DNA of 64,000 bases from Vreelandella malpeensis (GCF_020622355.1 NZ_WHVL01000003.1:1-64000); one strand, 5' to 3'. Shown: positions 26,791 to 38,959, counted from the first letter of the stretch. Notes: generated by a model not told the origin, from the letters alone. A program made the numbers and translations.

Positions 26791-29307
26791 TTACAGGGTG
26801 CGCTCGACCTTGACCTGGTCGAAGACTTCGATCTTGTCGCCGACCTGGACGTCGTTGTAGTTCTTTACGCCGATACCGCACTCGATGCCGTTACGCACTT
26901 CCTGAACGTCGTCCTTGAAGCGACGCAGCGACTCGAGCTCGCCCTCGTAGATCACCACGTTCTCGCGCAGCACGCGGATGCGCTTGTTGCGGTGCACGGT
27001 GCCCTCGACGACCATACAGCCGGCCACTGCACCGATCTTCGGCGCGCGGAACACGTCGCGAACCTCAGCCACGCCGACGATCTCTTCTTTCCACTCCGGC
27101 GCGAGCATACCGCTCATCGCCTGCTTGACCTCATCGATCAGGTGGTAGATGACGCTGTAGTAGCGCAGATCCAGCCCTTCACGCTCGATGATCTCGCGGG
27201 CAGCGGCGTCGGCACGCACGTTGAAGCCGACCACGATGGCCTCGGAGGCTAGCGCCAGGTTGGCGTCGGTACCGGTGATGCCGCCCACACCGGAGGAGAC
27301 GACCGCCACCTGCACTTCGTCGGTGGAGAGCTCTTCGAGCGCACCGCGAATCGCCTCTAAAGAGCCCTGCACGTCGGCCTTGAGCACGATGTTGACCTTG
27401 GCGACTTCGTCCTGGCCCATCTGGCTGAACATGTTCTCGAGCTTGGCCTTCTGCTGGCGCGCCAGACGCACTTCGCGGTACTTGCCCTGACGGAAGTTGG
27501 CGACTTCGCGCGCCTTGCGCTCGTCGGCCACGACCATGAAGTCGTCACCGGCATCCGGCGTTCCGTCCAGGCCCTGGATCTCGACGGGCATGGCGGGGCC
27601 GGCCTCATCGACCTGCTTGCCGAGTTCATTGGTCAGCGCACGTACGCGGCCGTAGTGCAGGCCGGCCAGCACGATGTCGCCCTTCTTCAGGGTACCGTTC
27701 TGGACCAGTACGGTCGCGACCGGGCCGCGGCCCTTGTCGAGACGCGATTCGACCACCACGCCCTTGCCCGGCGCTGACGGTACGGCCTTGAGCTCGAGCA
27801 CTTCGGACACCAGCTGGATCGCTTCGAGCAGATCCTCGATGCCTTCACCGCTTTTCGCCGAGACGTGGACGAACTGGGTGTCGCCGCCCCACTCCTCGGA
27901 GATGACGCCGTGCTGGGAGAGCTCGTTCTTGACCCGGTCCGGATCGGCGTCCGGCTTGTCGATCTTGTTCACCGCGACGACCATCGGAACCTCGGCCGCC
28001 TTGGAGTGCTCGATCGCCTCGATGGTCTGGGGCATGACGCCGTCGTCCGCCGCGACCACCAGGATGACCACGTCGGTGGCCTTGGCACCGCGGGCACGCA
28101 TGGCGGTGAACGCCGCGTGGCCGGGGGTATCGAGGAAGGTCACGCCACCGTGCTCGTCTTCCACGTGGTAGGCACCGATGTGCTGTGTGATGCCGCCGGC
28201 TTCGCCGGTGGCCACCTTGGCGCGACGCACGTAGTCGAGAAGCGATGTTTTACCGTGGTCGACGTGCCCCATGACGGTCACGACCGGCGAACGGGTGATC
28301 TCTTCGCCTTCGTAGGAGATGCCCTCGAGCATTTCGGTCTCAAGCGCATCGTCCTTCACCAGCTTGACCTTGTGACCCATCTCCTCGACGACGATCGCTG
28401 CGGTGTCCTGGTCGATGGTCTGGTTGATGGTCACCGCCGCGCCCATGGTGAACATCGCCTTGATCACTTCGTTGGCCTTGATCGACATCTTGTCGGCGAG
28501 CTCGGCCACGCTGATCGACTCGGGGATCGAGACTTCACGCACGATCGGCTGGGTCGGTTTCTGGAAGCCGTGCTTGCCGTTGCCACTGATGCTGCCACGA
28601 CGACCGCCGCGACGCTCGGCACGCTTGGCCTTCTTGCCGGCGCCACCGCGCTTGCGCTCTTCGCGATCACCGCGATCGTCATCGTCGTCACGGCCTTTCT
28701 TCTTGGTGGCCGTCTTCTTGGGCGGCGCGGTACGGCGATCGGTACGACCTTCCTTCGGCGGTGCCGGGGGCAGGTCGTCGGACGCTGGGGTGTCGTCGAT
28801 CTGAAGTTCCGGCACCTCGAGCTTGGCGGCAGCGGCCTTGCCTTCGGTTTCCTTGCGTGCGGCGTCCTCGGCGGCCTTGGCCTTCTCGGTGGCAGCGCGC
28901 TCTTCGGCTTCACGCACCTTGCGCTCGGCTTCCGCCTCGGCCATGTCGCCGACCAGCTGGCGCGGACCTGTGTGTGCAGGCTCCGCTGCCTTGGGCTTCT
29001 CTTCCTCGGCGCGCTTGACGTAGGTCTTTTTCTTGCGAACCTGGACCTCGATGGTCTTGCCGCGCTCGCCGGTCTTGATACGGCTGCGCGTCTTGCGCGT
29101 CAGGGTGATGCGGTTCTTGCCCGCATCCGCGGCGTCGCTTCCGCCGTGGCTCTTCTTGAGAAAGCTCAAGAGCTTCTGCTTGTCCTCTTCGGACACGGCA
29201 TCGCTTTCCGAGGCGTGCGCAAGGCCCGCCTCTTTCATCTGTTCCAGCAGGCGGGGCACATCGCGGCCCACTTTCGCTGCAAAATCCTTAACCGTCATAT
29301 CTGACAT
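26791..29307 (-). CDS. infB: translation initiation factor IF-2
   Basis: GTPase that brings fMet-tRNA to the 30S subunit and promotes subunit joining; its substrate tRNA is encoded nearby at 31697. The 838-aa protein has an IF2-N domain (about 1-50), a long charged Lys/Arg/Glu-rich linker (about 90-260), the G domain with [11 protein letters not shown] (about 348-358), DTPGHAAF and NKIDKP, and the beta-barrel C2 domain. An internal start giving a shorter IF2-beta form is common in the family and possible here but not resolved. Confidence 0.96.
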   Translation of the reverse strand: MSDMTVKDFAAKVGRDVPRLLEQMKEAGLAHASESDAVSEEDKQKLLSFLKKSHGGSDAADAGKNRITLTRKTRSRIKTGERGKTIEVQVRKKKTYVKRAEEEKPKAAEPAHTGPRQLVGDMAEAEAERKVREAEERAATEKAKAAEDAARKETEGKAAAAKLEVPELQIDDTPASDDLPPAPPKEGRTDRRTAPPKKTATKKKGRDDDDDRGDREERKRGGAGKKAKRAERRGGRRGSISGNGKHGFQKPTQPIVREVSIPESISVAELADKMSIKANEVIKAMFTMGAAVTINQTIDQDTAAIVVEEMGHKVKLVKDDALETEMLEGISYEGEEITRSPVVTVMGHVDHGKTSLLDYVRRAKVATGEAGGITQHIGAYHVEDEHGGVTFLDTPGHAAFTAMRARGAKATDVVILVVAADDGVMPQTIEAIEHSKAAEVPMVVAVNKIDKPDADPDRVKNELSQHGVISEEWGGDTQFVHVSAKSGEGIEDLLEAIQLVSEVLELKAVPSAPGKGVVVESRLDKGRGPVATVLVQNGTLKKGDIVLAGLHYGRVRALTNELGKQVDEAGPAMPVEIQGLDGTPDAGDDFMVVADERKAREVANFRQGKYREVRLARQQKAKLENMFSQMGQDEVAKVNIVLKADVQGSLEAIRGALEELSTDEVQVAVVSSGVGGITGTDANLALASEAIVVGFNVRADAAAREIIEREGLDLRYYSVIYHLIDEVKQAMSGMLAPEWKEEIVGVAEVRDVFRAPKIGAVAGCMVVEGTVHRNKRIRVLRENVVIYEGELESLRRFKDDVQEVRNGIECGIGVKNYNDVQVGDKIEVFDQVKVERTL

Positions 29308-29334
29308 AGTGACCCTCCAAAGCCCGTGACCTGT

Positions 29335-30849
29335 TTACTGTGTGTTCGAAGCCGTTTCACTGTCGTCTTCGAACCAGGGCGCACGGGCAGTCATGATCAG
29401 TGCCGCTGCGCGCGCTTCGTCCAATTCCTCGATATCGATCAGATCATCGACAGACTGCTCGGCGAGATCCTCCATGGTGACGATGCCACGACTGGCCAGG
29501 ATGAAGGCCAGATGGCGCTCCATGCCGTCCATTTCAAGCAAATCAGTCGCCGGCTGAGCGCCGTCGAGTGCTTCTTCAGAGGCGATCGCCATCGTCAGCA
29601 GCTCGTCCTTGGCGCGGGCGCGCAGCTCCTCGACCAGCTCTTCGTCGAACTCCTCGATCTCGAGCATCTCTTCAAGCGGCACGTAGGCCACTTCTTCCAG
29701 GGTGGTGAACCCTTCCTCGACCAGCAGACGCGCGACCTCGTCGTCCACGCCCAGATGTGCCACGAAAGAGTCGACCAGACTGTCGATCTCCTGCTCGCGC
29801 TTGGACTCGGCCTCATCTTCGGTCATGACGTTGATCCGCCAGCCAGTGAGTTCCGAGGCCAGGCGCACGTTCTGACCGCTGCGGCCGATGGCCTGAGCCA
29901 GGTTGTCCTGGGCAACCGCGACGTCCATGGCGTGGGCATCTTCATCGACCAGAATCGAGGCGACGTCCGCCGGAGCCATGGCGTTGATGACCAACTGCGC
30001 CGGGTTGTCGTCCCACAGCACGATGTCGACACGCTCGTTTTGAAGCTCGGAAGAGACCGCCTGAACCCGCGAGCCGCGCATGCCGACACAGGCGCCGACC
30101 GGGTCGATACGCCGGTCGTTGGTCTTGACGGCGATCTTGGCCCGCGAGCCCGGATCGCGCGCCGCGCCCTTGATCTCGATGAGCTGCTCGGCGATCTCCG
30201 GCACCTCGATCTTGAACAGCTCGATGATGAACTGGGGATTAGTGCGCGAAAGCTGCAGCTGGGCGCCACGAGCATCCGCGTCGACCTTGACCAGCAGCGC
30301 CCGCACGCGTTCGTTCATGCGGTAGCGTTCGCCGTGAATCATCTCGTTGCGCGCCAGGAATGCCTCGGCGTTCTCGCCAAGGTCGATGATCAGGCCGTCA
30401 CGGGTCGTCTTCTTGACGATACCGGCGACCAGCTCGCCTTCACGGTCGGCGTACTGGCGAACCACTTCGGCGCGCTCGGCCTCGCGCACCTTCTGCACGA
30501 TGACCTGCTTGGCGGTCTGGGCAGCGATGCGGCCGAACACGGCGTTCTCGATCTTCTGCTCGACCACGTCACCGAGTGCCAGAGGCGGATCGCGCTGCTC
30601 GGCGATGGTCTGCTTGATCTCGTAGTCCGGGGTCTCGAACTCGTCGTCCTCGACCACCGTCCAGTAGCGGAAGGTGTCGTAGTCGCCGGTGCGACGATCG
30701 ATATGCACGCGCACGTTGGCTTCTTCTTGCTCGAAGCGCTTGCGCGAGGCGCTGGCCAGCGCCGCTTCGACCGCCTCGAAGATCACGTCGCGTGAAACGC
30801 CCTTTTCGTTGGAGATCGTGTCAACGACCATCAAGATTTCTTTACTCAT
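29335..30849 (-). CDS. nusA: transcription termination/antitermination protein NusA
   Basis: Binds RNA polymerase and nascent RNA, enhances pausing and intrinsic termination, and takes part in rrn antitermination with boxA. The 504-aa protein has the N-terminal RNAP-binding domain, S1 (about 135-200), two KH domains, and two C-terminal acidic helical repeats (about 370-425 and 450-500, seen as the related segments [18 protein letters not shown] and [20 protein letters not shown]). The two repeats are typical of gammaproteobacteria. It precedes infB by 27 bp. Confidence 0.96.
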   Translation of the reverse strand: MSKEILMVVDTISNEKGVSRDVIFEAVEAALASASRKRFEQEEANVRVHIDRRTGDYDTFRYWTVVEDDEFETPDYEIKQTIAEQRDPPLALGDVVEQKIENAVFGRIAAQTAKQVIVQKVREAERAEVVRQYADREGELVAGIVKKTTRDGLIIDLGENAEAFLARNEMIHGERYRMNERVRALLVKVDADARGAQLQLSRTNPQFIIELFKIEVPEIAEQLIEIKGAARDPGSRAKIAVKTNDRRIDPVGACVGMRGSRVQAVSSELQNERVDIVLWDDNPAQLVINAMAPADVASILVDEDAHAMDVAVAQDNLAQAIGRSGQNVRLASELTGWRINVMTEDEAESKREQEIDSLVDSFVAHLGVDDEVARLLVEEGFTTLEEVAYVPLEEMLEIEEFDEELVEELRARAKDELLTMAIASEEALDGAQPATDLLEMDGMERHLAFILASRGIVTMEDLAEQSVDDLIDIEELDEARAAALIMTARAPWFEDDSETASNTQ

Positions 30850-30914
30850 GCGTATGCCTCGCCAGTAAACCTGTCCTTTTGTGCTTCGCCCCAGCCGTTG
30901 GGGCCGCGCTTTTT

Positions 30915-31376
30915 TTAATCGTCGAACCGCGGGACAATCTGTGCAGCGTCGATGCTTTCGATCGGGAAGCAGTACTCCTCGCCGTCGATCTGAAGCAACA
31001 CCTCGTCGCCCTCGACACCCGCGAGCAGGCCCTGAAACTTGCGACGCCCGTCGAAGGCGGTCCGCAGCTTGAGCGCCACGTCGTGGCCCTGATAGCGGGT
31101 GAAATGATCAAGGGTATAAAGAGGCCGAGCCATGCCCGGCGACGAGACTTCCAGGCGGTACTCGCCGGGAATGGGATCTTCGACATCCATCACCGCACTG
31201 ACCTGGCGGCTGATGTCGGCGCAGTCCTCGACGCTCACGCCGCTTTCGCGCTCGATGTAGATCACCAGACGCGAGTGCTTGCCTTGGGAAAGATGGTCGA
31301 TGCCCCATAGCTCGAAACCCATGGCAGCAACGACAGGCTCGATCAGCGCGTGCAGCGCTGCATGTTTCGTGGCCAC
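30915..31376 (-). CDS. rimP: ribosome maturation factor RimP
   Basis: Needed for maturation of the 30S subunit. The 153-aa protein matches the family length and has [21 protein letters not shown] and the [13 protein letters not shown] motif. The start is GTG at 31376: AGGAGC at 31384-31389 sits 7 nt before it, and the protein then begins [15 protein letters not shown] as RimP does. A longer in-frame extension upstream is unlikely. It is first in rimP-nusA-infB-rbfA-truB, downstream of two tRNA genes and a terminator. Confidence 0.94.
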   Translation of the reverse strand: MATKHAALHALIEPVVAAMGFELWGIDHLSQGKHSRLVIYIERESGVSVEDCADISRQVSAVMDVEDPIPGEYRLEVSSPGMARPLYTLDHFTRYQGHDVALKLRTAFDGRRKFQGLLAGVEGDEVLLQIDGEEYCFPIESIDAAQIVPRFDD

Positions 31377-31565
31377 AAACGAAGCTCCTATAGCCGTTGC
31401 ATCAGGCACCTGGCCAGGAGTCATGAGGAAAGCTAGGTGGCTGATTGGCGTTACCTGAAAATGTGCGCCCGACGAGGCTTGCGCCGATATCGAGACACGC
31501 TTGGCTCGCAAAAAGCTACTTCGGTCGTCAGTCCATTTCTCGCTCGAGGCGATAAGCGACTAACA

Positions 31566-31593
31566 AAAAGCCCCTTCACAGGAAGGGGCTTTT
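31566..31593 (-). terminator. terminator between tRNA-fMet and rimP
   Basis: A 12-bp perfect stem (31566-31577 with 31582-31593), 4-nt loop, T-rich on the minus-strand exit side (CTTTTTGTTA). It should end the secG-tRNA transcript, so rimP probably also has a promoter in 31380-31560. Confidence 0.9.
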
Positions 31594-31696
31594 CAAAAGA
31601 AACCTGTAGGCCCATCTCGACAAGCCGGTGCTGTATTCTTGCCAGCAATTCGATCGAAATCGAAACTCAAGCTGCGCATACACCGTTTGTAGAAGA

Positions 31697-31773
<77 letters not shown>

Positions 31774-31882
31774 TCAATCTAGGTGGACGATAATAGCCAC
31801 TCAACCAACTTTCGTCAAGGGCTCTTTTCGTCTCAGGTGCCAATCCTGAACTCTGGGACACAGATCGAAATCTGCTTCAGAA

Positions 31883-31969
31883 TGGTGCCGAAGGCGGGAC
31901 TTGAACCCGCACGACCGTAAGGTCACTACCCCCTCAAGATAGCGTGTCTACCAATTCCACCACTTCGGC
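31883..31969 (-). tRNA. tRNA-Leu (GAG)
   Basis: 87-nt class II tRNA with long variable arm and encoded CCA. The acceptor stem is GCCGAAG/CTTCGGC; the anticodon stem CTATC/GGTAG encloses loop TTGAGGG, giving anticodon GAG for CUC/CUU codons. It lies between secG and tRNA-fMet, the standard gammaproteobacterial order. Confidence 0.96.
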
Positions 31970-32004
31970 ATCAGGGGAGGCTAAACGAAAGCGGCGTCAA
32001 TCAC

Positions 32005-32364
32005 TTACTCGCCGTTTCCCTCTAGCACTGGCGCTGCATTATCCACACTATCGGACCCTTCGTCAAGCGTTGGAACACTTTGTTGTTGCTCGATCACGCG
32101 CGCATCCGGAATACCGGCCTCGGGCGCCTGACCGGCCTGGGTCGCGAAGTAGGCCAGCGTCAGGGATGTGACGAAGAAACCCGCCGCCAGTACGCCGGTG
32201 GTGCGTGACAGGAAGTTGCCGCTGCCGCGCGAGCCGAACACGGTCTGCGAGGCGCCACCGCCGAAGGAGGCACCGGCATCGGCACCCTTGCCCTGCTGAA
32301 GCAGGATAAGTACTACGAGCGCGATCGCGATGACCACGTGAACCATCAATATTGCAACTTGCAT
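32005..32364 (-). CDS. secG: preprotein translocase subunit SecG
   Basis: Small subunit of the SecYEG channel in the inner membrane. The 119-aa protein has two hydrophobic helices (about 3-22 and 52-74) around the conserved cytoplasmic loop LLQQGKGADAGASFGGGASQTVFGS-type (about 21-45), and a short acidic tail. It follows tpiA by 4 bp, and tRNA-Leu follows. Confidence 0.95.
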   Translation of the reverse strand: MQVAILMVHVVIAIALVVLILLQQGKGADAGASFGGGASQTVFGSRGSGNFLSRTTGVLAAGFFVTSLTLAYFATQAGQAPEAGIPDARVIEQQQSVPTLDEGSDSVDNAAPVLEGNGE

Positions 32365-32368
32365 GACG

Positions 32369-33118
32369 TTATCCTGCTGACTGACAAATGGCTAAGAAAT
32401 CGTCGGTTTTGAGCGAAGCGCCGCCCACCAAACCGCCGTCGATATCCGGCTTTGCGAGAAGCTCGGCGGCATTGCCGGCGTTCATGCTTCCACCGTAGAG
32501 AAGTACCATCCCCTCGGCGAGGGTCGTATCCAGACGCGCGAGATAGCCGCGAATGCCGGCCATCACCTCCTGGGCCTGTTCAGGCGTCGCCGTGCGTCCG
32601 GTGCCGATCGCCCAGACGGGCTCATAAGCGATCACCAGGCGCTGACGCGCCGTCGGCGCCAGCGGCGACAGCACCGCCTCGACCTGGGCGAGCACCACGT
32701 CCATGGTGCGCCCGGCCTCGCGCTCTTCAAGCGTTTCGCCCACGCACAGAATCGGCGTGAGATCGTTCTCGAGCGCGGTCTTGGCCCGGGCCAGCACGTC
32801 GGCATCGGTCTCGCCGTAGAGGGCGCGACGCTCGGAGTGACCCACCAGCACGTAGGTGACGCCACACTCGCCCAGCATCGACGCGCTCACCTCGCCGGTA
32901 TGGGCACCGGAGGCCTCGGGATTCAACGTCTGTGCACCCAGCTTGAGCGGCGTGGACTCGAACGCCCGCCGGGCGGCATCCAGGTAGGGAAACGGCACGA
33001 TCATCGCCACCTCCACCCGGTCCGCCAGGGCGGGGGGCGCAAAGGCGCTTGCGAACGCGTCCAGCAGCGCCTTGGAACCGTTCATCTTCCAGTTACCGGC
33101 AATCAGGAGTGTGCGCAT
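32369..33118 (-). CDS. tpiA: triosephosphate isomerase
   Basis: Interconverts dihydroxyacetone phosphate and glyceraldehyde-3-phosphate. The 249-aa TIM barrel has the substrate Lys in GNWKMNG, the electrophilic His in VGHSERR, the catalytic Glu in AYEPVWAIGTG and the phosphate-binding LLYGGSMN. The position between glmM and secG matches Pseudomonas. Start ATG 33118 gives the normal length. Confidence 0.97.
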   Translation of the reverse strand: MRTLLIAGNWKMNGSKALLDAFASAFAPPALADRVEVAMIVPFPYLDAARRAFESTPLKLGAQTLNPEASGAHTGEVSASMLGECGVTYVLVGHSERRALYGETDADVLARAKTALENDLTPILCVGETLEEREAGRTMDVVLAQVEAVLSPLAPTARQRLVIAYEPVWAIGTGRTATPEQAQEVMAGIRGYLARLDTTLAEGMVLLYGGSMNAGNAAELLAKPDIDGGLVGGASLKTDDFLAICQSAG

Positions 33119-33209
33119 TCAGTATCCTCTCTCAAGGTGGAGCGAAATGGTATAGGAGCGGCCTTGTCAAGACAACCGCTGTCAACATGACCGTCAGAGC
33201 TCGCGCCGC

Positions 33210-34559
33210 CTAGGGCAAAAGCGCCTCGACGCGCTGGGCGAGCCCCTGGGCCAGGGCCTGGACATCAAGATGGGCCCGGCCTTCGACCATCACGCGAATC
33301 AAGGGCTCGGTACCGGACGGGCGCAGGAGCACTCGCCCCTGGTCGCCGAGCGTGGCTTCGAGCTCGCCGACCGCCTCATCGAGCGCCGGCGCGGCCATCA
33401 CCTGCCGAGCATCGGTGCCGGCGGGCAGGCGCACGTTGACCAACGCCTGAGGCACCTTCTCGAACCCCTTCAACAGCGCCGCCAGCGTCTGCTGTTCGCG
33501 CATCATCAATGCCAGCACCTGAAGCGCCGACACGATGCCGTCGCCGGTGGTCTGCACGTGGGCGCAGACGATATGCCCGGAGGACTCGCCGCCGAGCTCC
33601 CAACCGTGGGCGGCCATCTTTTCCATCACGAAGCGATCGCCCACCTTGGCACGCTCGAAGGGAATACCGAGCTCCGAAAGCGCCATGGCCAGGCCGAAGT
33701 TGCTCATCTGAGTGCCGACCACCCCGCCTTCCAGCAGGCCCCGGTCGAAGCGGTCGCGGGCGATCAGGTAGAGAATGTCGTCGCCGTCGACCTCGCGGCC
33801 ATCGGCGTCGACCAGCAGTACCCGGTCGCCGTCACCGTCGAAGGCGATGCCGATATCCGCGCCCTGCTGGATCACCGCCGCGCGCAGTGCCGCCGGATGG
33901 GTGGAGCCCACCTGCTGGTTGATGTTGAGCCCGTTGGGGGCGGCGCCGATCACGCTCACCTCGGCGCCCAGCTCGCGAAACACGCTCGGCGCGATGTGGT
34001 AGGTCGCGCCGTGGGCGCAGTCAAGCACCACCGAGAGCCCGTGAAGACTGAGCCGATCCGGCAGTGTCGACTTGCAGAACTCGATATAGCGCCCGGCGGC
34101 GTCGTCGATCCGCGTGGCCTTGCCGAGATGGGCGGCCGCCACGGTCTCGAGCGGCGCGTCCAGCATGGCCTCGATCCGGTCCTCGAACTCGTCGGGAAGC
34201 TTTCGGCCCTCGGCAGAGAAGAACTTGATGCCGTTGTCCTCGAACGGGTTGTGCGAGGCGGAGATGACAATACCGGCGTCGGCACGGAAGGTGCGCGTGA
34301 GATACGCGATACCCGGCGTCGGCATGGGACCCAGAAGCGACACATCCACGCCGGCGGCGGAAAGGCCCGCCTCGAGGGCAGATTCGAACATGTAGCCCGA
34401 AATGCGCGTGTCCTTACCGATCAGCACGCGGGTGCGACCCTTCTCGCGGCGCAGCACCTGCCCTGCCGCCCAGCCGAGTTTGAGCATGAAGTCGGCGGTA
34501 ATGGGCGCCTCGCCCACCGTGCCGCGAATGCCGTCGGTACCGAAATAGCGTCGTGTCAT
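33210..34559 (-). CDS. glmM: phosphoglucosamine mutase
   Basis: Converts glucosamine-6-phosphate to glucosamine-1-phosphate for UDP-GlcNAc, peptidoglycan and LPS synthesis. The 449-aa protein has the phospho-serine loop [11 protein letters not shown] with Ser102, the magnesium loop [11 protein letters not shown] and the C-terminal phosphate-binding [12 protein letters not shown]. The start at 34559 ([13 protein letters not shown]) overlaps the folP stop by 4 bp; a longer frame upstream runs inside folP. Confidence 0.96.
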   Translation of the reverse strand: MTRRYFGTDGIRGTVGEAPITADFMLKLGWAAGQVLRREKGRTRVLIGKDTRISGYMFESALEAGLSAAGVDVSLLGPMPTPGIAYLTRTFRADAGIVISASHNPFEDNGIKFFSAEGRKLPDEFEDRIEAMLDAPLETVAAAHLGKATRIDDAAGRYIEFCKSTLPDRLSLHGLSVVLDCAHGATYHIAPSVFRELGAEVSVIGAAPNGLNINQQVGSTHPAALRAAVIQQGADIGIAFDGDGDRVLLVDADGREVDGDDILYLIARDRFDRGLLEGGVVGTQMSNFGLAMALSELGIPFERAKVGDRFVMEKMAAHGWELGGESSGHIVCAHVQTTGDGIVSALQVLALMMREQQTLAALLKGFEKVPQALVNVRLPAGTDARQVMAAPALDEAVGELEATLGDQGRVLLRPSGTEPLIRVMVEGRAHLDVQALAQGLAQRVEALLP

Positions 34560-35464
34560 GATAAGGATTCCTTGTGGATCGACGGCTCGCAGCCTTCCTG
34601 GAGGACCGCCCACGCCATGGTAACGGCATCCACGGTGGCGCCGACATCATGCACGCGTACTATTTTCGCCCCCCGCTCCACCGCCAGTGCCGAGAGTGCC
34701 AGCCCCCCGGGCAGGCGCTCCTCGACTGGCCGCCCCAGCACCTTGCCGATCATGCTCTTGCGCGACATGCCGACCAGCAACGGCAAGCCCAGCATGTCGA
34801 GCGAGCGCATCCGATTGAGAAGGCGCAAGTTGTGCTCGACGCTCTTGCCGAAACCGAAACCCGGGTCGAGCAGCAGCTGATGGCGATTGATCCCGGCAGC
34901 GTTGCAGGCGCTGACCCGCGCGGCGAGGTAGTCCGCGACGGCCTGTTCGACGGGCACGTCATAGTGTGGGGCGTGCTGCATGTCCCGCGGCTCACCCTGG
35001 CGATGCATCAGGCACACCGGCAGGCAGCTTTCCGCCGCCGCGGCGAGCGCACCGTCGCGCTCGAGACCACGCACGTCGTTGATCATGCTCGCCCCGCGCG
35101 CCGCGGACTCGCGCATCACCCGTGCGCTGCTGGTATCCACGGAGACCAGCGCATCGAGCTCGCGCACCAGCGCCTCGACCACCGGCGCGACGCGATCCAG
35201 TTCCTGCTGCTCCGGCACGGCATCGGCGCCGGGACGGGTCGACTCGCCGCCGACATCGATCACCGCCGCTCCCTCGGCGAGCATTTGCTCGGCACGGCGC
35301 AGCGCGTCGTCCAGCGCCACATGGCGGCCGCCGTCGGAAAAGGAGTCGGGAGTGACGTTCAATATTCCCATCACGCGAGGAAAGGAGAGATCGAGCCGGT
35401 GGCGGCCGCACTGCAGGAAGGGAGCGTGGCTCGGGGCCTGCTCGGGGTCAACGGTTGAGGTCAT
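34556..35464 (-). CDS. folP: dihydropteroate synthase
   Basis: Joins hydroxymethyl-dihydropterin pyrophosphate (the FolK product) to p-aminobenzoate; the sulfonamide target. The 302-aa TIM barrel has [24 protein letters not shown], the [13 protein letters not shown] loop and a C-terminal [11 protein letters not shown]. The N-terminal 25 residues are extra and variable, so the start may be slightly downstream. It is coupled to glmM by an ATGA overlap and follows ftsH, with a terminator between. Confidence 0.95.
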   Translation of the reverse strand: MTSTVDPEQAPSHAPFLQCGRHRLDLSFPRVMGILNVTPDSFSDGGRHVALDDALRRAEQMLAEGAAVIDVGGESTRPGADAVPEQQELDRVAPVVEALVRELDALVSVDTSSARVMRESAARGASMINDVRGLERDGALAAAAESCLPVCLMHRQGEPRDMQHAPHYDVPVEQAVADYLAARVSACNAAGINRHQLLLDPGFGFGKSVEHNLRLLNRMRSLDMLGLPLLVGMSRKSMIGKVLGRPVEERLPGGLALSALAVERGAKIVRVHDVGATVDAVTMAWAVLQEGCEPSIHKESLS

Positions 35465-35515
35465 GGGACAGCCCGATAAATGAAAACGTGGAGGCTAATT
35501 GGCCCATAGCATAAC

Positions 35516-35544
35516 AAAAAAGGCGCCCCAGGGTGGGGCGCCTT
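35516..35544 (-). terminator. terminator after ftsH
   Basis: An 11-bp perfect stem (35520-35530 with 35534-35544), 3-nt loop, and a run of six T on the minus strand. It separates ftsH from folP, so folP-glmM likely has its own promoter in the 50 bp before folP. Confidence 0.9.
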
Positions 35545-35562
35545 CGTGACGAGATGCCTGGC

Positions 35563-37557
35563 TCAAGGCCCGGCCGGCCCACCGAGCGGGTCCGAGGGAC
35601 GACGGCGCGGTTCGTCGTCATCTTCCTCGTCATCACCGGGTTCGCCTACCTCCGCATCGTCCTGCTTCGGCTCGACCTTGTCGCCGCCGATGGGCGTACC
35701 GCCGCCGGAGGAGTCGCCGTCGTTCCAGCCTTCCGGCGGGCGCGGATCCTTGCCTTCCATGATGTCCTTGAGCTGAAGTGCATCGATGGTCTCGTACTTC
35801 ATCAGCGCTTCGGTCATGGCGTCGAGCTTGTCGCGGTTGTCGTGCAGGATCTGGCGCGCCTGCTCATAGCACTCATCGATGATCTTGCGCACTTCCTTGT
35901 CCAGGCGAGAGGTGGTCTCGCCGGACTTCAGCTTGCCACCACCCTGGCCCGGGCCGCCGAGGAACTGGTGGGACTCGTCCTCGTCGTACATGATCGGGCC
36001 CATCTCGTCCGACAGGCCCCACTTGGCGACCATGTTGTGGGCCAATTCGGTGGCCCGCTTGATGTCGTTCGAGGCACCGGTGGTCACGCCGTTGGGACCG
36101 AGCGTCATCTCCTCGGCGATACGGCCGCCGAACAGCGAGCAGATCTGGCTCAGGATCTGCTGGCGCGACAGGCTGTAGCGATCCTCTTCCGGCAGGAACA
36201 TCGTGACGCCCAAGGCACGTCCGCGCGGAATGATCGTCACCTTGTAGACCGGGTCGTGCTCCGGCATGACCAGACCGATGATCGCGTGACCGGCTTCGTG
36301 GTAGGCGGTGTTGAGCTTCTCCTTGTCGGTCATGACCATGGACTTGCGCTCGGCGCCCATCATGATCTTGTCCTTGGCGAGCTCGAGCTCCTCCATGCCG
36401 ACCAGGCGCTTGTTGCGCCGCGCGGCAAAGAGTGCGGCCTCGTTGACCAGGTTGGCCAGATCCGCACCGGAGAAGCCGGGCGTACCACGAGCGATGATCA
36501 CCGGCTTGACGTCCTCGGCCAGCGGCACCTTGCGCAGGTGCACGCCAAGGATGTGCTCACGACCACGAATGTCGGGCAGGCCCACGGTAACCTGACGATC
36601 GAAACGGCCCGGGCGCAGAAGCGCGGGGTCGAGCACGTCCGGGCGGTTGGTCGCGGCGATGACGATGATGCCTTCGTTGGCCTCGAAGCCATCCATCTCG
36701 ACCAGCAGCTGGTTCAGCGTCTGCTCACGCTCGTCGTTGCCGCCGCCCATGCCGGCGCCGCGCGAACGACCCACGGCATCGATCTCGTCGATGAAGATGA
36801 TGCAGGGCGCCTGCTTCTTGGCCTGCTCGAACATGTCGCGTACCCGCGAGGCGCCGACACCCACGAACATCTCGACGAAGTCGGAGCCGGAGATCGAGAA
36901 GAACGGCACCTTCGCCTCGCCGGCGATGGATTTCGCCAGCAGCGTCTTGCCGGTACCCGGCGGGCCCACCATCAGCACGCCGCGCGGAATGGTACCGCCC
37001 AGGCGCTGGAACTTGGTCGGGTCACGCAGGAAGTCGACCAGCTCCTCGACCTCCTCTTTCGCCTCGTCGCAGCCGGCGACATCGGCGAAGGTGGTCTTGA
37101 TCTGATCCTGGGACAGCAGCTTGGCCTTGGACTTGCCGAAGCTCATCGGCCCTCCCTTGCCGCCGCCGGCCCCGCCCTGCATCTGGCGCATGAAGAACAT
37201 GAAGATGGCCAGGATCAGCAGGATCGGGAAACTCGCGATCAAGAGTCGCGTCCAGATGCTCTGCTGCTCCGGCTCCTTGCCGACGACAGTGACGTTGTTG
37301 CTCAGAAGGTCATCCATCAGCTTGGGGTCTTCCGCCGCCGGGCGGATGGTCTGGAACTGCGAACCGTCGGTGCGCTCACCGGAAATGGTGTAGCCGTCGA
37401 TGGTGACGCTACGAACCTGTTGATTTTGCACCTGCTGCACGAACTGGGAGTAGTTGGTGGACTGCGGTGCGCTTTCCGTACTGAAATTATTGAACACTGT
37501 CAGCAGCACGGCCGCGATGACCAACCACAGGATCAGGTTCTTCGCCATATCGTTCAA
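35563..37557 (-). CDS. ftsH: ATP-dependent zinc metalloprotease FtsH
   Basis: Membrane-anchored AAA+ protease that degrades misassembled membrane proteins, sigma-32 and LpxC. The 664-aa protein has two N-terminal membrane helices around a periplasmic domain, Walker A GPPGTGKT (about 198-205), the second region of homology, and the zinc motif HEAGH (about 417-421). The acidic tail (residues 620 on) is variable. The start is either TTG 37557, which has GAGGG 7 nt upstream, or ATG 37548 (MAKNLILW); I prefer TTG on spacing. Confidence 0.96.
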   Translation of the reverse strand: MNDMAKNLILWLVIAAVLLTVFNNFSTESAPQSTNYSQFVQQVQNQQVRSVTIDGYTISGERTDGSQFQTIRPAAEDPKLMDDLLSNNVTVVGKEPEQQSIWTRLLIASFPILLILAIFMFFMRQMQGGAGGGKGGPMSFGKSKAKLLSQDQIKTTFADVAGCDEAKEEVEELVDFLRDPTKFQRLGGTIPRGVLMVGPPGTGKTLLAKSIAGEAKVPFFSISGSDFVEMFVGVGASRVRDMFEQAKKQAPCIIFIDEIDAVGRSRGAGMGGGNDEREQTLNQLLVEMDGFEANEGIIVIAATNRPDVLDPALLRPGRFDRQVTVGLPDIRGREHILGVHLRKVPLAEDVKPVIIARGTPGFSGADLANLVNEAALFAARRNKRLVGMEELELAKDKIMMGAERKSMVMTDKEKLNTAYHEAGHAIIGLVMPEHDPVYKVTIIPRGRALGVTMFLPEEDRYSLSRQQILSQICSLFGGRIAEEMTLGPNGVTTGASNDIKRATELAHNMVAKWGLSDEMGPIMYDEDESHQFLGGPGQGGGKLKSGETTSRLDKEVRKIIDECYEQARQILHDNRDKLDAMTEALMKYETIDALQLKDIMEGKDPRPPEGWNDGDSSGGGTPIGGDKVEPKQDDAEVGEPGDDEEDDDEPRRRPSDPLGGPAGP

Positions 37558-37770
37558 GGGGCTACCCTCATTACAAGAATCCGTCAGTTAACCGTCGATA
37601 CTCAGACCTTACACTAGAGCACTCCGTTCAACCATTGCCAAAGCACGTTTGACTTTGGGCCATCAATGCCATATGCGCGTTCACCAGGGTGGCAGGCGCT
37701 GCGCCCGCCGGGGCGATGATCGCTTTACTATTGTTTCGGTGCATCTTCTATCGGTACGGCTTTGCACGGG

Positions 37771-38418
37771 TCATCCGCGAAACCCCTGAGCCAGGAAATA
37801 GACCTCGCGGGAGCGTGCGCGCGAGGCGCCGGGCTTGCGCGTCACCACGCGGTCGAACGACCCTTTCAGCTCCTTGAGATAGGCATCGAACCCTTCGCCC
37901 TGGAACACCTTGGCGAGAAACGTGCCGCCCTTGGGCAGGGTTTCCCGGGCAAGCTCGAGCGCGAGCTCGACCAGGTACATCGCCTGGGGCTGGTCGATGG
38001 CGGCCATGCCACTCATATTGGGGGCCATGTCCGACATCACAAGGTCCACCTGCCGATCACCGAGCGTTTCCAAAATCGCGTTTAGGACGCTCTCTTCGGT
38101 GAAATCGCCCTGGATGAAATCGACCCCGGCCAGCGCGTCCATCTCGAGAATGTCCGAGGCGATCACCACGCCATCGATGCCGACCTTCTCGGCAGCCACC
38201 TGGCTCCAGCCGCCGGGGGCGGCGCCGAGATCGATCACCGTCATGCCGGGGCGAAACAGCTTGTCCTTCTCGTCGAGCTCCAGGAGCTTGTAGCTTGCCC
38301 GGGAGCGATAGCCATCCTGCCAGCTCTGCTTGACGTACTGGTCGTCGAAGTGCTCTTTCATCCAGCTGGCGCTGGTCTTGCTGACGGCGTGCTTGCGGCC
38401 TGGGGGCTTTTGCTGCAT
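37771..38418 (-). CDS. rlmE: 23S rRNA 2'-O-ribose U2552 methyltransferase RlmE
   Basis: Methylates U2552 in the A-loop of 23S rRNA, needed for efficient 50S assembly. The 215-aa protein has the SAM motif [13 protein letters not shown] and the [10 protein letters not shown] and KVFQGEGFD segments carrying the K-D-K catalytic residues. I start it at ATG 38418 (MQQKPPGRK), which matches family length; no strong Shine-Dalgarno sequence is seen. Divergent from yhbY and upstream of ftsH, the usual rlmE-ftsH order. Confidence 0.94.
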   Translation of the reverse strand: MQQKPPGRKHAVSKTSASWMKEHFDDQYVKQSWQDGYRSRASYKLLELDEKDKLFRPGMTVIDLGAAPGGWSQVAAEKVGIDGVVIASDILEMDALAGVDFIQGDFTEESVLNAILETLGDRQVDLVMSDMAPNMSGMAAIDQPQAMYLVELALELARETLPKGGTFLAKVFQGEGFDAYLKELKGSFDRVVTRKPGASRARSREVYFLAQGFRG

Positions 38419-38538
38419 GGGGTGTCTGTCTGGCGTGAAGGCATGGATGTCGGAAACGACCGGGCGGGACGCTTTCACTCGACGACGTTTCGCCGTAAGA
38501 TGGAGCGTTAAGCGCAAACCGGGATACCGCAAGATACC

Positions 38539-38865
38539 ATGAGCTTGTCACAGGCACAAAAGAAAGCATTTCGCAGCATCGGCCACCACCTGAACCCGGT
38601 GGTAACGGTCTCCGAGAACGGCATTTCCGAGACGCTGCTCGCCGAGCTCGGCCGGGCGCTGAACGACCATGAGCTGATCAAGGTCAAGCTGGCCTTGCCT
38701 GAGCGCGACGACCGCGCGGCGATGATCCAGGAGCTGGTCAACGACAGCGGCGCGGAGCTCGTCCAGACCATCGGCAAGATGGCGCTACTGTATCGCAGAA
38801 ACCCAAGCGCCAACCCCAAGCTTTCCAACATCAGCCGCTTCGAGAACCATCACGGCCGGCACTGA
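38539..38865 (+). CDS. yhbY: YhbY family ribosome-assembly RNA-binding protein
   Basis: Small CRM-domain protein (IF3-C-like fold) that associates with pre-50S particles. The 108-aa sequence has [20 protein letters not shown] and the C-terminal [10 protein letters not shown] motif of the family. It is divergent from rlmE, as in many gammaproteobacteria, and shares a bidirectional terminator with greA. Confidence 0.94.
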   Translation: MSLSQAQKKAFRSIGHHLNPVVTVSENGISETLLAELGRALNDHELIKVKLALPERDDRAAMIQELVNDSGAELVQTIGKMALLYRRNPSANPKLSNISRFENHHGRH

Positions 38866-38912
38866 GCGCCGCGCCCGATGCCGCCAAGAGCGCATGAAAG
38901 CCTCGAAACGCC

Positions 38913-38945
38913 AAAAGCCCGGGAGAAGACTCCCGGGCTTTTTTT
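38913..38945. terminator. bidirectional terminator between yhbY and greA
   Basis: A 12-bp perfect stem (AAAAGCCCGGGA, complement at 38931-38942) with a 6-nt loop and a run of nine T on the plus side; A-rich on the other side, so it serves both convergent genes. Confidence 0.93.
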
Positions 38946-38959
38946 GACCTGCCTGACGG